Source: Comamonadaceae bacterium (GTDB taxonomy: Bacteria > Pseudomonadota > Gammaproteobacteria > Burkholderiales > Burkholderiaceae_C). Taken from it: DNA of 64,000 nucleotides. Where the stretch lies: positions 1 through 64,000 of the forward strand of contig CANBVJ010000008.1 of assembly GCA_947372865.1 (NCBI GenBank), given 5' to 3'. A model generated the notes under the pieces. That model saw nothing but the letters and a program-made list of their open reading frames with translations, ran no database searches and was not told where the DNA came from. The position numbers and the translations under genes were made by a program. Below are positions 46,219-54,938 of the stretch, one piece after another (the first letter of the stretch is position 1; every line of letters begins with the position of its first letter).

Positions 46219-47738
46219 GCGCCAAGTGCGTCATGGTGCTGGGCACTACCAGTGGCGCAGGCAAAAGCTGGCTGACCACGGCGCTGTGCCGCTATTACGC
46301 CCGCCAGGGCTTGAAGGTGGCGCCCTTCAAAGCGCAAAACATGAGCAACAACGCCCGCGTGGTGGCGGCGTGGCCCAGTGCAGATCCCGATGCAGCACCC
46401 GGCGCGCTGGACGCCGAAATCGGCAGCGCCCAGTACTTTCAGGCCTTGGCCGCACGCGCCGAGCCCGACGTGCGCATGAACCCGCTGCTGCTCAAGCCCG
46501 AACGCGACACGCACAGCCAGGTGGTTTTGCTGGGGCGCGTCAGCACCGCCTTGTCTGAGTTACCCTGGCGCGAGCGCAGCAGCCACGTCTGGCCGGCTAT
46601 TACGCAGTCGCTGGACGCGCTGCGTGCGGAAAACGACGTGGTGGTGATTGAAGGGGCAGGCTCGCCCGCCGAGATCAACCTAGCTAGCAGCGACATCGTC
46701 AACATGCGCGTGGCCTTGCATGCGCAGGCCGCCTGCCTGCTGGTTACCGACATTGACCGTGGCGGCGCTTTTGCCCATTTGTATGGCACCTGGGCGCTGC
46801 TGCCGCAGGGAGAGCGTGTGCGGATCAAAGGCTTTGTGCTCAACAAGTTTCGGGGCGATGCCGCGCTGTTGGCGCCGGGGCCGCAAATGCTGCAAGACCT
46901 GACCGGCATCCCCACCGTGGCCACGCTGCCCATGTGGTGGCAGCACGGTTTGCCGGAAGAAGACGGCCTGTTTGACGAGCGCAGCCTGGCGCAAGGCGCC
47001 GTGCGCACCACGGTGGCGGTGGTCGCCTATCCGCGCATCAGCAATCTGGACGAGTTTCAGCCGCTCAAGAATATTCCCGGTCTGCGCCTGCAGTGGGTGC
47101 GCAGCCCGTCTGAGCTGGCCGGTTTGGCCGCCACCGACTGGATCATCCTGCCAGGCTCCAAAAACACCAGCGGCGACCTGGCCTGGCTGCGAAGCCAGGG
47201 GCTGGACCAGGCCGTGGCCACGCATGCGGCGCGCGGCGGCGCGGTGCTGGGCATTTGTGGCGGTCTGCAAATGCTGGGCGAGGCGCTGATTGACCCGCAC
47301 GGCATTGACGGCAATGCGCCAGGGCTGGGGCTGCTGCCATTGGTGACGGTGTTTGAAACCGAAAAAACCGTGCGCCGCGCGGCCAGCCGTTTTCAGACCG
47401 CGCTACCCGCTTCATCATCACCCTGGCAGGCGCTTGATGGCGTGGCCGTCACCGGCTACGAAATCCACCACGGCCAAACCCAGGCGCACACCGCCATGCT
47501 CGCGCAAGGCCACCAGGCCCATGCGGTGCTGGATGCCGGCCTGGGATGGCAAAACGCGCAGGGCAATGTGATGGGCATTTACCTGCACGGCCTGTTTGAA
47601 GACGCCGCCGCCTTGCAAGCCCTGTTTGGCCACCAACTGGCTGGGCCGGTGCCGACGCTGGAGTCGGTGTTTGAGGGGCTGGCCGATTTTGTGGGTGCGC
47701 ATTTTTCGCCTGGCGTGCTGGACGGTTTGCTGGCCTAG
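46215..47738 (+). CDS. cobQ: Adenosylcobyric acid synthase
   Basis: Amidates adenosylcobyrinic acid a,c-diamide at four side chains, using glutamine. 507 residues: an N-terminal dethiobiotin-synthetase-like ATPase (MVLGTTSGAGKSWLTTALCR, PFKAQNMSNNARV) and a class I-like glutaminase domain with the cysteine in VLGICGGLQMLGEAL. It is the only corrinoid-synthesis gene in this operon; the rest of the pathway, if present, lies elsewhere. Confidence 0.95.
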   Translation: MSAKCVMVLGTTSGAGKSWLTTALCRYYARQGLKVAPFKAQNMSNNARVVAAWPSADPDAAPGALDAEIGSAQYFQALAARAEPDVRMNPLLLKPERDTHSQVVLLGRVSTALSELPWRERSSHVWPAITQSLDALRAENDVVVIEGAGSPAEINLASSDIVNMRVALHAQAACLLVTDIDRGGAFAHLYGTWALLPQGERVRIKGFVLNKFRGDAALLAPGPQMLQDLTGIPTVATLPMWWQHGLPEEDGLFDERSLAQGAVRTTVAVVAYPRISNLDEFQPLKNIPGLRLQWVRSPSELAGLAATDWIILPGSKNTSGDLAWLRSQGLDQAVATHAARGGAVLGICGGLQMLGEALIDPHGIDGNAPGLGLLPLVTVFETEKTVRRAASRFQTALPASSSPWQALDGVAVTGYEIHHGQTQAHTAMLAQGHQAHAVLDAGLGWQNAQGNVMGIYLHGLFEDAAALQALFGHQLAGPVPTLESVFEGLADFVGAHFSPGVLDGLLA

Positions 47739-47874
47739 GCATCGCCGGTGACCAAGGGCAGCCCGCAGCCATCGCGCTGGGCTTGATACAGGGCAAGGCC
47801 TCTTGTTTCTGGCCACGCCGCTCAGCCGCACAATAGTGCCACGGCCTCTCAGGCCGACTTTGCACAAAAACACC

Positions 47875-48747
47875 ATGCCATCCTCCACCCCGCCCCAGAC
47901 CCCCTGGACCGCCGCCGACGCCCGCGCCTGCATCAAACTCCCCACCGCAAGCGACCACAAATACACGCGCGGCGTGCTGGGTGTGGTGACCGGCTCGCGC
48001 CAATACCCCGGCGCCGCCGTGCTGACCACGGCCGCCGCGTTGGCTACGGGCTTGGGCATGGTGCGCTTTTACACGGATGCTGCGCGCGCCGGTCTGGCCA
48101 TGCTGGTGCTGCAACGCAGCCCCGAAGTGGTGGTGGCGGCGGGCAAGGTGCAGGCGTGGCTGCTGGGTTCGGGCGTGGCGCCCGCAGGTGGCTGGTCGCT
48201 GAGCAACTGGCTGCGCCACCGCCAAATGGCTGCCACGCGCGCCCAGGCTGCTCCTACCGTGCTGGACGCTGGCGCCTTGCACCTGGCGGGTACCCTGCGC
48301 GTCCCCACGCTCATCACCCCGCACGCTGGTGAACTGGCCACACTGCTGAGCGCGCGCGGCGTGCCAGTGTCGCACCATGCCATTGCCGCCGACCCGCCGC
48401 ATTGGGCCGCCCTGGCGCAACAGACCTTGGGTGTGACGGTGTTGCTCAAAGGCGCGCGCACCGTGGTGGCGGGCGAGGGCATTTGCATCACCTTGCCACC
48501 GTCCACGCCTTGGCTGGCCACTGCCGGCACGGGCGATGTACTAGCAGGCATCGTCGGGGCGTTGGTCGCTAATTGGCATCTGGAACTGGTTAACCAAACG
48601 TCGCTAATGGTGAAGTTGGCTGCCACGGGCGCCTACATCCACGCCCGTGCGGCGCATAAGGCCTCAGGCGGTGGCCCGGTGACGGCTACTGCGCTGATTG
48701 ATTCGATTGCGCCGGTGGTGCGGGAGTTGCTGGGGGCGCAGGATTAG
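47875..48747 (+). CDS. nnrD: ADP-dependent NAD(P)H-hydrate dehydratase
   Basis: Repairs damaged NAD(P)H hydrates; ribokinase-like fold. The 290 residues contain KYTRGVLGVVTGSRQYPGAA near the start, PTLITPHAGELATLL and the diagnostic WLATAGTGDVLAGIVGALV. It is the dehydratase domain alone, without the N-terminal epimerase fused in E. coli YjeF. ATG at 47875 chosen; 136 bp separate it from cobQ. Confidence 0.9.
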   Translation: MPSSTPPQTPWTAADARACIKLPTASDHKYTRGVLGVVTGSRQYPGAAVLTTAAALATGLGMVRFYTDAARAGLAMLVLQRSPEVVVAAGKVQAWLLGSGVAPAGGWSLSNWLRHRQMAATRAQAAPTVLDAGALHLAGTLRVPTLITPHAGELATLLSARGVPVSHHAIAADPPHWAALAQQTLGVTVLLKGARTVVAGEGICITLPPSTPWLATAGTGDVLAGIVGALVANWHLELVNQTSLMVKLAATGAYIHARAAHKASGGGPVTATALIDSIAPVVRELLGAQD

Positions 48748-48867
48748 GGCGTCTGTTGCGGCAGGCGGTTTGGATTGGTGCTGTGTCGAATGCGGGCCTT
48801 GCGCTTGCAGCTTGGTGGGCGCAGGCTTTTGTGCGCCGAGGGCAACGGGGTAGATGCTTCCGCGAAT

Positions 48868-48906
48868 GTCCCCCGAACCGGGCTGTGCCCGGTTCTCCTC
48901 CTTTAT
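48868..48906. repeat. REP-like element, copy 1
   Basis: GTCCCCC followed by a perfect 9-bp hairpin (GAACCGGGC-TGT-GCCCGGTTC) and TCCTCCTTTA. The same framework, in opposite orientation and with a shorter hairpin, forms the centre of the element at 48999-49094. Confidence 0.6.
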
Positions 48907-48998
48907 TTCGCTTCAGCATCCACCCCATTACCCTCGGCAGCCTGCGCTGTGGGCACGTAAGTCCTGAATCCTTTTTGTTTCTACCAGCAACACTTTCA

Positions 48999-49094
48999 GA
49001 CGCAGGGCGGCATGGCGCTTAGCGCAGTGAGGTAAAGGAGGAGGCCGCAGGCCGGGGGACACGAACGAAGCTGAGTGCCATGGCGCCCTGCGTC
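48999..49094. repeat. REP/MITE-like element with 25-bp terminal inverted repeats
   Basis: Arms 48999-49023 and 49070-49094 are inverted copies matching at 22 of 25 positions (GACGCAGGGCG...AGC). The 46-bp centre read on the minus strand contains GTCCCCCGGCCTGCGGCCTC and CTCCTTTA, the framework of copy 1. No coding capacity. It could fold as a long hairpin in either transcript end. Confidence 0.7.
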
Positions 49095-49122
49095 CCACGT
49101 GCCTTATAAAAAAACCCCAGGA

Positions 49123-49746
49123 TCAGCCCTTGAACCCACAAACCCCCGCCACCGCACAGTTCCCGCAGTCTGGCGTGCGAGCCTTGCACACATAGCGGCC
49201 GTGCAAGATGAGCCAGTGGTGGGCGTCCACCAGGTATTTTTTAGGAATGCGCTTGAGCAGTTTGAGTTCGACGGCCAGCGGCGTTTTGCCGGGCGCAAGA
49301 CCGGTGCGGTTGCCCAGGCGAAACAGGTGGGTGTCTACCGCCATGGTGGGTTCGCCAAAGGCCACGTTGAGCACCACGTTGGCGGTTTTTCGGCCTACGC
49401 CGGGCAGGGCTTCGAGTGCCTCGCGGGTGCGCGGCACCACGCCGTCGTGCTGGGCCACCAAGATTTCACAGGTCTGCAGCAAATGCCGCGCCTTGCTGCG
49501 AAACAAGCCGATGGTTTTGATCTGCGCCTCCAAGCCGACCAGCCCGAGCGCGATGATTTTTTGCGGCGTATTGGCCACGGCAAACAGGCCGCGCGTGGCC
49601 TTGTTCACGCCTACGTCGGTGGCCTGGGCGGAAAGCAGCACGGCGGCCAGCAGCTCAAACACGCTGGCGTAGTGCAGCTCGGTTTGCGGGTGCGGGTTGG
49701 CCGCCTGCAGGGTGGCAAAAAAGGTCTCGATCTGGGTGGCGTTCAT
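49123..49746 (-). CDS. nth: Endonuclease III
   Basis: DNA glycosylase/AP lyase for oxidised pyrimidines. The ATG at 49746 gives 207 residues: catalytic Lys in LLSAQATDVGVNKATRGLF, helix-hairpin-helix LPGVGRKTANVVLN, catalytic Asp in AVDTHLFRLGNR, and 4Fe-4S cysteines in the spacing C-x6-C-x2-C-x5-C (CKARTPDCGNCAVAGVC). The frame is open for another 560 bp upstream but that part is antisense to the next gene. Confidence 0.97.
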   Translation of the reverse strand: MNATQIETFFATLQAANPHPQTELHYASVFELLAAVLLSAQATDVGVNKATRGLFAVANTPQKIIALGLVGLEAQIKTIGLFRSKARHLLQTCEILVAQHDGVVPRTREALEALPGVGRKTANVVLNVAFGEPTMAVDTHLFRLGNRTGLAPGKTPLAVELKLLKRIPKKYLVDAHHWLILHGRYVCKARTPDCGNCAVAGVCGFKG

Positions 49747-49816
49747 AGCGTGGGCGGTTTGGCGGGCGGTTTGAAAAGTAGACAATAGCGGCAAAACCAC
49801 ACGGACAAGATACACC

Positions 49817-51010
49817 ATGCCCCTGCAATTCGCCGACCGCCTGCAAAACATCGAAACCTCTGCCATCCGCGAGCTGTTCAAGCTGCTGGGCAAACCCGGC
49901 ATCATCAGCTTTGCCGGGGGCTTTCCCGATCCTGCGCTGTTTGACGTCGAGGGCCTCAAGATATCGTCTGACGCGGTGCTCTCCAACAACCCCGGCCCGG
50001 TGCTGCAATATGGCGCGACTGAAGGCTGGGGCCCGCTGCGCGAGCAGATCAGCCACTTTATGGCGGGCAAGGGCGCCACCGTGGCGCCCGACGGCCTGAT
50101 CGTCACCACCGGCAGCCAACAGGCCCTGGACCTGATTGGCAAAACCATGATCTCGCCCGGCGACAAGGTGATTGTGGAAGCGCCCACGTTTTTGGCCACC
50201 ATCCAGTGCTTTCGTCTGTACGGCGCGCATCTGATTGGTGCGCCGATTGACGCCGACGGCGTGGACGTGGGCCGCTTGGAGCAGCTCATTGTCGAACATA
50301 AGCCCAAGCTCGTCTACCTGATTCCCACCTTTGGCAACCCCAGCGGCGCCACCCTCAGTCTGGAGCGCCGCCTGCGCGTGCTGGAAATCGCAGCGCGCAC
50401 CCACACCCTGATCGTGGAAGACGACCCTTATGGCGAGCTGTACTTTGACCAAGCGCCGCCACCGAGCCTGCTGGCGCTGAGCGACCAGGTGCCGGGCAGC
50501 CGCGAATATTTGGTGCACTGCGGCAGCCTGAGCAAAATTTTGAGCCCGGGCCTGCGCGTGGGCTGGATGATTGCGCCGCCCGAGCTGCTCGCGCGTGCCG
50601 CCATGTGCAAGCAGTTCAGCGACGCCCACACCAGCAACCTGACGCAGGCCATTGGCGCGCACTACCTCACCCTGGGGCGCTTGGACGCCGCGCTGGCCGT
50701 GGTGCGCCGCACCTATGCCGAACGCGCCCGCGTGATGGCCGCCAGCCTGCAGCGCACGCTGGGTGAGGCCATTGCTTTTGACGCGCCGCAGGGCGGCATG
50801 TTCTTTTGGGCGCGCCTGACCGGTGCCAATGGCGGCCCGACCAACGCCGCCGAATTTGCCAAGCGCGCCATTGAACAACTGGTGGCCTTTGTGCCCGGCG
50901 CCCCGTTTTACCCGCACGATCCAGACCCGGCCACCCTGCGCCTGAGCTTTGCCACCGCCGACGTGGCCAAGATTGAAGAAGGCATTGCCCGCCTGGGCGC
51001 CGCCTTGTGA
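49817..51010 (+). CDS. PLP-dependent aminotransferase, class I/II (2-aminoadipate/valine-pyruvate-type)
   Basis: 397 residues with the fold and motifs of LysN/AlaA-like aminotransferases: GIISFAGGFPDPALFDVEGL, LIPTFGNPSGATLS, VEDDPYGELYFD and the PLP lysine in HCGSLSKILSPGLRVGWM. No GntR DNA-binding domain is fused. Substrate specificity is not evident. Divergent from nth across 70 bp; its stop overlaps the YoaK-type gene in GTGA. Confidence 0.88.
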   Translation: MPLQFADRLQNIETSAIRELFKLLGKPGIISFAGGFPDPALFDVEGLKISSDAVLSNNPGPVLQYGATEGWGPLREQISHFMAGKGATVAPDGLIVTTGSQQALDLIGKTMISPGDKVIVEAPTFLATIQCFRLYGAHLIGAPIDADGVDVGRLEQLIVEHKPKLVYLIPTFGNPSGATLSLERRLRVLEIAARTHTLIVEDDPYGELYFDQAPPPSLLALSDQVPGSREYLVHCGSLSKILSPGLRVGWMIAPPELLARAAMCKQFSDAHTSNLTQAIGAHYLTLGRLDAALAVVRRTYAERARVMAASLQRTLGEAIAFDAPQGGMFFWARLTGANGGPTNAAEFAKRAIEQLVAFVPGAPFYPHDPDPATLRLSFATADVAKIEEGIARLGAAL

Positions 51011-51759
51011 CGGGCGCACCGCTCACGAGCGAACGGGGGTGGGTGCTGTCCCACGTAGAGCTGGGCGCGGTCTTGTGTTTTGTGGCCGGGGCGATCAACG
51101 CGGGTGGCTTTTTGGCGGTGGGCATGTACACCTCGCACATGAGCGGCGTGGTCTCGTCCATGGCCGACAACGCGGTGCTGGGCAAGTGGCTTGCGGTGTG
51201 GATTGGCCTGTGGAGCGTGCTGGCCTTTGTGGGCGGCGCCATGACCACGGCGCTGATGGTGCGCTGGGCGCTGCGGCGCAATTTGCGCAGCGCCTACAGC
51301 CGGCCGCTCTTGGTCGAAGCGGTGTTGCTGCTGGTGTTTGGCCTGTTTGGCGCGGCCATTGACGCGCGCAGCATGGCGCTGGTGCCGTATGCGGTGGTGT
51401 TGCTGTGCTTCATCATGGGCTTGCAAAACGCGCTCATTACCAAGCGCTCCAATGCTGAGATTCGCACCACCCACATCACCGGCCTGGTCACCGACCTGGG
51501 GATTGAGCTGGGCAATTTGTTTTATTTCAACCGCAGTTTTCCGGACGCGCCCAAGGTCCGGGCTAACCGCCACAAGATTGCCAACTACCTCAAGCTCTTG
51601 GTGAGCTTTGTGCTGGGCGCGCTCACCGGGGCCTGGGGTTTCAAGGCGGTCGGCTATATCGCCACCGTGCCGCTGGCCTTGGTGCTGGTAACACTGGTGG
51701 TGCGGCCCGTGTTGTTTGACTTTCATGCATGGCGCCGGCGCCTGATGGCGCGCCGGTGA
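51007..51759 (+). CDS. YoaK family (DUF1275) membrane protein
   Basis: 250 residues, about six membrane segments, with the family pattern AGAINAGGFLAVGMYTSHMS near the start and IMGLQNALITKRSNAEIRTT in the middle. The GTG start overlaps the aminotransferase stop, so the two are probably co-translated. Function unknown; a transport role is usually presumed. phoD follows after 7 bp. Confidence 0.87.
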   Translation: MTGAPLTSERGWVLSHVELGAVLCFVAGAINAGGFLAVGMYTSHMSGVVSSMADNAVLGKWLAVWIGLWSVLAFVGGAMTTALMVRWALRRNLRSAYSRPLLVEAVLLLVFGLFGAAIDARSMALVPYAVVLLCFIMGLQNALITKRSNAEIRTTHITGLVTDLGIELGNLFYFNRSFPDAPKVRANRHKIANYLKLLVSFVLGALTGAWGFKAVGYIATVPLALVLVTLVVRPVLFDFHAWRRRLMARR

Positions 51760-51766
51760 TGGGCCT

Positions 51767-53344
51767 GTGACCGCGCCAGACCGCCGCCAGTTGTTGCGCT
51801 GGGCTACGGCAGCCAGCAGCTCCCTGTGGCTGCCGCGCAGCGCCTGGAGCCAGACTCGGGCGCTTGACGACCCCTTTTATTGCGGCGTGGCCAGCGGATC
51901 GCCCACCGCAGACGGCGTGGTCTTGTGGACCCGCTTGGACCCCAAAGCCCTGCGCCCCGCCAATGACGGCACGGCCGCCGTGCGCTGGGAGCTGGCGCAC
52001 GACGCGCAATTTGCGCGGGTGGTGCAGCGCGGCCAAAGCCTGGCCAGCGCGGCGCTGGGCTGGTCGGTGCATGTGGATGTGGCCGGGCTAGAAAGTGCGC
52101 GTGGCTACCACTACCGTTTTTTGCTGGGCGACGCGGTTAGCGCCACCGGGCAGACCCGTACCTTGCCTGCGCCCGGCAGCGCGGCGGCGCACCTGCGGCT
52201 GGCCTATGCCTCGTGCCAAAAGTGGGAGGACGGTTATTTCAGCGCCTGGCGCCACATGCTTGCCGACGCGCCCGACCTGGTGCTGTTTTTGGGTGACTAC
52301 ATTTACGAATACCCCGGCACCAGCAGCAAATTGCGCAAGCCCGGCGGTGGCTGGGTGCTGACGCTGGACGACTACCGCGCCCGCTACGCGCTCTACAAAA
52401 GCGACCCCGACCTGCAAGCCATGCACGCCGCCTGCCCCTGGCTCATGACCTGGGACGACCACGAGGTGCAAAACGACTACGCCGGCCTGCAAGCGGGCGA
52501 GGGCCTGGTCAGCGCCCCCGACTTTGCCGCGCGCCGCGCCGCCGCTTACCAGGCGTATTACGAGAATTTGCCCTTGCGCGCCAGCGTGCTTACCCAAGCC
52601 CTGGGCGGCCTGGCCCAGGGTGCGGAGATGCGGCTCTATGGCAAGCTCGCTTACGGGAATTTGGCCCAGTTGTATTTGCTCGACGCCCGCCAGTACAAAG
52701 ACCCGCAGGCCTGCAACCCCGAGGGCAAAACCGGATCAAGCATCTTGCGCCCCGAATCTTGCGCCACCTGGAATGACCCGGCGCGCAGCCTGCTGGGCGG
52801 CACGCAAGAAAAATGGCTCGCGGGCGCGCTGGCCTCGGCAGCAGCAGGCGGCGCCCGCTGGAACGTGCTGGGCCAGCAAACCCTGCTGGGCCCGCGCGAC
52901 TTTGCGATCGGGCCGGCACAAAAGTTCTGGAACGATGGCTGGGACGGCTACAGCGCCGCCCGCACCCGGCTGACCACGGCGCTGCAGCAGCCTGGCGTCG
53001 CCAACCCGGTGGTGCTGGGCGGCGATGTGCACGAAAACTGGGTCGGCCACGTGCTGGCCGACTACACGCGCCCAGGCAGCAAAAAAGTGGGCGTGGAGTT
53101 TTGCGGAACCAGCATTACCTCGCGCTCGGGCAAGACGGATTCGAGCGCCGCGCTGCTGCAAGAAAACCCGCATTTCGTGTTTGCCAACGCGCAGTACCGA
53201 GGCTACGGCCTGGCCGATTTCACACCGGGGCAACTGAACGTGCGCCTGCGCGTGCTCGACGACGTGCAGCGCCAAGACAGCACCGTCAGCACCCTGGCCG
53301 CCTTTGCCGTAGAGGCCGGGCGTGCCGAAGTGCTGCCGGTTTAA
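51767..53344 (+). CDS. phoD: PhoD-like alkaline phosphatase/phosphodiesterase, Tat-exported
   Basis: 525 residues with a twin-arginine signal (DRRQLLRWATAASSSLW) followed by the PhoD N-terminal and metallophosphatase domains. Key segments are FYCGVASGSPTADGVVLWTR, ASCQKWEDGYFSAWRHM, LFLGDYIYEY, MTWDDHEVQNDYAG and VVLGGDVHENWVGHV, which hold the Fe/Ca-type metal ligands. GTG start at 51767. The Tat machinery for its export is encoded in this window. The physiological substrate (phosphate monoester or diester) is open. Confidence 0.9.
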   Translation: MTAPDRRQLLRWATAASSSLWLPRSAWSQTRALDDPFYCGVASGSPTADGVVLWTRLDPKALRPANDGTAAVRWELAHDAQFARVVQRGQSLASAALGWSVHVDVAGLESARGYHYRFLLGDAVSATGQTRTLPAPGSAAAHLRLAYASCQKWEDGYFSAWRHMLADAPDLVLFLGDYIYEYPGTSSKLRKPGGGWVLTLDDYRARYALYKSDPDLQAMHAACPWLMTWDDHEVQNDYAGLQAGEGLVSAPDFAARRAAAYQAYYENLPLRASVLTQALGGLAQGAEMRLYGKLAYGNLAQLYLLDARQYKDPQACNPEGKTGSSILRPESCATWNDPARSLLGGTQEKWLAGALASAAAGGARWNVLGQQTLLGPRDFAIGPAQKFWNDGWDGYSAARTRLTTALQQPGVANPVVLGGDVHENWVGHVLADYTRPGSKKVGVEFCGTSITSRSGKTDSSAALLQENPHFVFANAQYRGYGLADFTPGQLNVRLRVLDDVQRQDSTVSTLAAFAVEAGRAEVLPV

Positions 53345-53353
53345 AGCCACGCC

Positions 53354-53620
53354 ATGAACCCCGAAGACCTAGAACGCCTGGTAACTTTGCCCATGCCTTT
53401 TGGCAAGCACAAGGGCGTGCTCATTGCCGATTTGCCCGGCAACTACCTGAACTGGTTTGCCCGCGAGGGATTCCCCAAAGGCGAGATTGGCCGCCTGCTG
53501 CAGCTCATGCAAGAGATTGACCACAACGGTCTGTCAGAGCTGCTCACGCCGCTGCGCCACCGCCCGCTAAACGTAGGGGCGCCGCCGTTAGCCGGCGGGC
53601 AGTTCCCGGTGGTGCCGTAG
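53354..53620 (+). CDS. DUF3820 family protein (putative quorum-sensing-regulated virulence factor fold)
   Basis: 88 residues starting MNPEDLERLVTLPMPFGKHK, with LPGNYLNWFAREGFPKGEIG, which is the family pattern: a short beta-hairpin with FGKxKG followed by helices. The first 65 residues are the domain; the rest is a Pro-rich tail. It starts 9 bp after phoD. No known biochemical role; similar segments occur next to exonuclease domains in other proteins. Confidence 0.85.
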   Translation: MNPEDLERLVTLPMPFGKHKGVLIADLPGNYLNWFAREGFPKGEIGRLLQLMQEIDHNGLSELLTPLRHRPLNVGAPPLAGGQFPVVP

Positions 53621-53654
53621 CCGAAGCGAAAAAATCAGATGTGGCTGTTTGGCC

Positions 53655-53720
53655 CCCCTCTCTCGCCCGCTGGGCGAGAGAGGGGTTGGGGGAGAGAGGG
53701 GTTGGGGGAGAGAGTGGGCG
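53655..53720. repeat. Hairpin plus G-rich tandem repeat with G-quadruplex potential
   Basis: A perfect 14-bp inverted repeat (CCCCTCTCTCGCCC-GCT-GGGCGAGAGAGGGG, 53655-53685) runs into a 16-bp tandem unit GAGAGGGGTTGGGGGA, present twice, and a partial third. Four G-runs (53682-53685, 53688-53692, 53698-53701, 53704-53708) are separated by TT, AGAGA and TT. Lies between the convergent DUF3820 and serB genes. Confidence 0.8.
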
Positions 53721-53750
53721 AAAAAGCGAGAGTCGGGAGAGAGTGGGAAA

Positions 53751-54455
53751 TTACACCAGCACTTCGAGCAGCCGGTCCAGCCCGCCTTCGTTGATCGCCA
53801 CCATGGCCTGCGCGCGCACTGCGGGTTTGGCGTGGTAGGCCACGGACAGGCCGGCCGCGCCCATCATGGGCAGGTCGTTGGCGCCGTCACCCATGGCAAT
53901 CGCCTGCGTCGGGTTGATGTCCATCTGGGCGCAGGTTTGCAGCAGCATGGTGCGCTTTTCTTCGCCGTCACAAATATCGCCCCAGGGCTGGTCCAGCATG
54001 CGCCCAGTGAGCAGGCCGTTGGCCACTTCGAGCACGTTGGAGCGCGTCCAGTCGATGCGCAGGCGGTCGCGCACATGGTCTGTAAAAAACGTGAAACCGC
54101 CGCTGACCAACAGCGTTTTCAGGCCCGCCGCCTGGCAGGCGCGCACCAGGTCTGCGGCGCCCGGATTGAGTTGCAGGCGGTGGTCGAGCACCTGCTGCAT
54201 GTGGCCCACTGTCACCCCGGCGAGCAATGTCACGCGCTGGCGCAGGCTTTCCTTGTAGTCGGCAATTTCGCCACGCATGGCGGCCTCGGTGATCGCCGCC
54301 ACTTCCGTCTTGCGCCCAGCAGCATCAGCAATCTCGTCCACGCACTCGATGTTGATCAGCGTGGAGTCCATGTCAAAGGCTATGAGCTTGAAGTCGGACA
54401 GGCGCAAGGGGGCGGTGAAGCCTTGGAGGACGAGGCCCGGGGAGAAGATGGTCAT
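53751..54455 (-). CDS. serB: Phosphoserine phosphatase
   Basis: Final step of serine synthesis; HAD-family enzyme, 234 residues. The nucleophile motif is IAFDMDSTLINIECVDEIAD, motif II is KTLLVSGGFTFF, and motif III/IV AMGDGANDLPMMGAAGLSV. No ACT domain at the N-terminus. In relatives it is commonly found directly after mfd; here vapBC lies between. Confidence 0.95.
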   Translation of the reverse strand: MTIFSPGLVLQGFTAPLRLSDFKLIAFDMDSTLINIECVDEIADAAGRKTEVAAITEAAMRGEIADYKESLRQRVTLLAGVTVGHMQQVLDHRLQLNPGAADLVRACQAAGLKTLLVSGGFTFFTDHVRDRLRIDWTRSNVLEVANGLLTGRMLDQPWGDICDGEEKRTMLLQTCAQMDINPTQAIAMGDGANDLPMMGAAGLSVAYHAKPAVRAQAMVAINEGGLDRLLEVLV

Positions 54456-54515
54456 TTGTATATTTATTCGGTGGTCGGTGCCGCTTTGTCCGGCAGCAAA
54501 GATAAAGCGTGGTGG

Positions 54516-54938
54516 CTAGCTTTCCTCGCTGAGCCAGTTTTCTAAAGCCAGCCCTGGCACGCGGGCAAAGGCCGCGTCGCCACTGACCAGCGTGGCGCCC
54601 AAAGCGAGCGCGTGGGCGGCGATCAGGGTGTCGTTGGGGCTCATGGGCGTACCGCATTGTTCCAAGGCGGTACGCATATCTGCGTAATGTTGGGCAACGT
54701 CGGCATCCAGAGCCAACACATCAAGGGTGGGAAGAATCGCTTGCAGGGCGCGCTCCAAGCGTAAGTTGGGTTTGCGCGCCAAGCCAAAGTACAGCTCACA
54801 AAGCACTACGCTGCTTACGGTGACGCTGCAGCCCGCATCTTGCTCGGTAAGCCTGGCGACTTGTTGGGTGGCTCTGCCCATGGGGTCGCGCATCATCTGG
54901 GACACGACATTGGTGTCGAGCATGTAAATAGGCATCAT
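54516..54938 (-). CDS. vapC: VapC family PIN-domain toxin
   Basis: Probable site-specific ribonuclease toxin; 140 residues. Acidic residues of the PIN site are present: Asp in YMLDTNVVSQMM, Glu in VVLCELYFGLARKP, Asp in SPNDTLIAAHAL and Asp in VSGDAAFARV. The ATG at 54938 overlaps the vapB stop by 4 bp. A start one codon later is equally possible. The intact active site argues that the toxin is functional. Confidence 0.9.
   Translation of the reverse strand: MMPIYMLDTNVVSQMMRDPMGRATQQVARLTEQDAGCSVTVSSVVLCELYFGLARKPNLRLERALQAILPTLDVLALDADVAQHYADMRTALEQCGTPMSPNDTLIAAHALALGATLVSGDAAFARVPGLALENWLSEES

Larger units (their letters stand above)
48748..49122. other. Intergenic stretch with two repeat elements
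   Basis: 375 bp between convergent nnrD and nth. No convincing ORF. It holds two related repeats, listed separately (48868-48906 and 48999-49094), plus unremarkable sequence. Confidence 0.7.

Noticed and set aside
53678-53720. Tandem 16-bp repeats considered as a CRISPR-like array
   Set aside because: Units are contiguous without spacers, only two and a part are present, and there are no cas genes.
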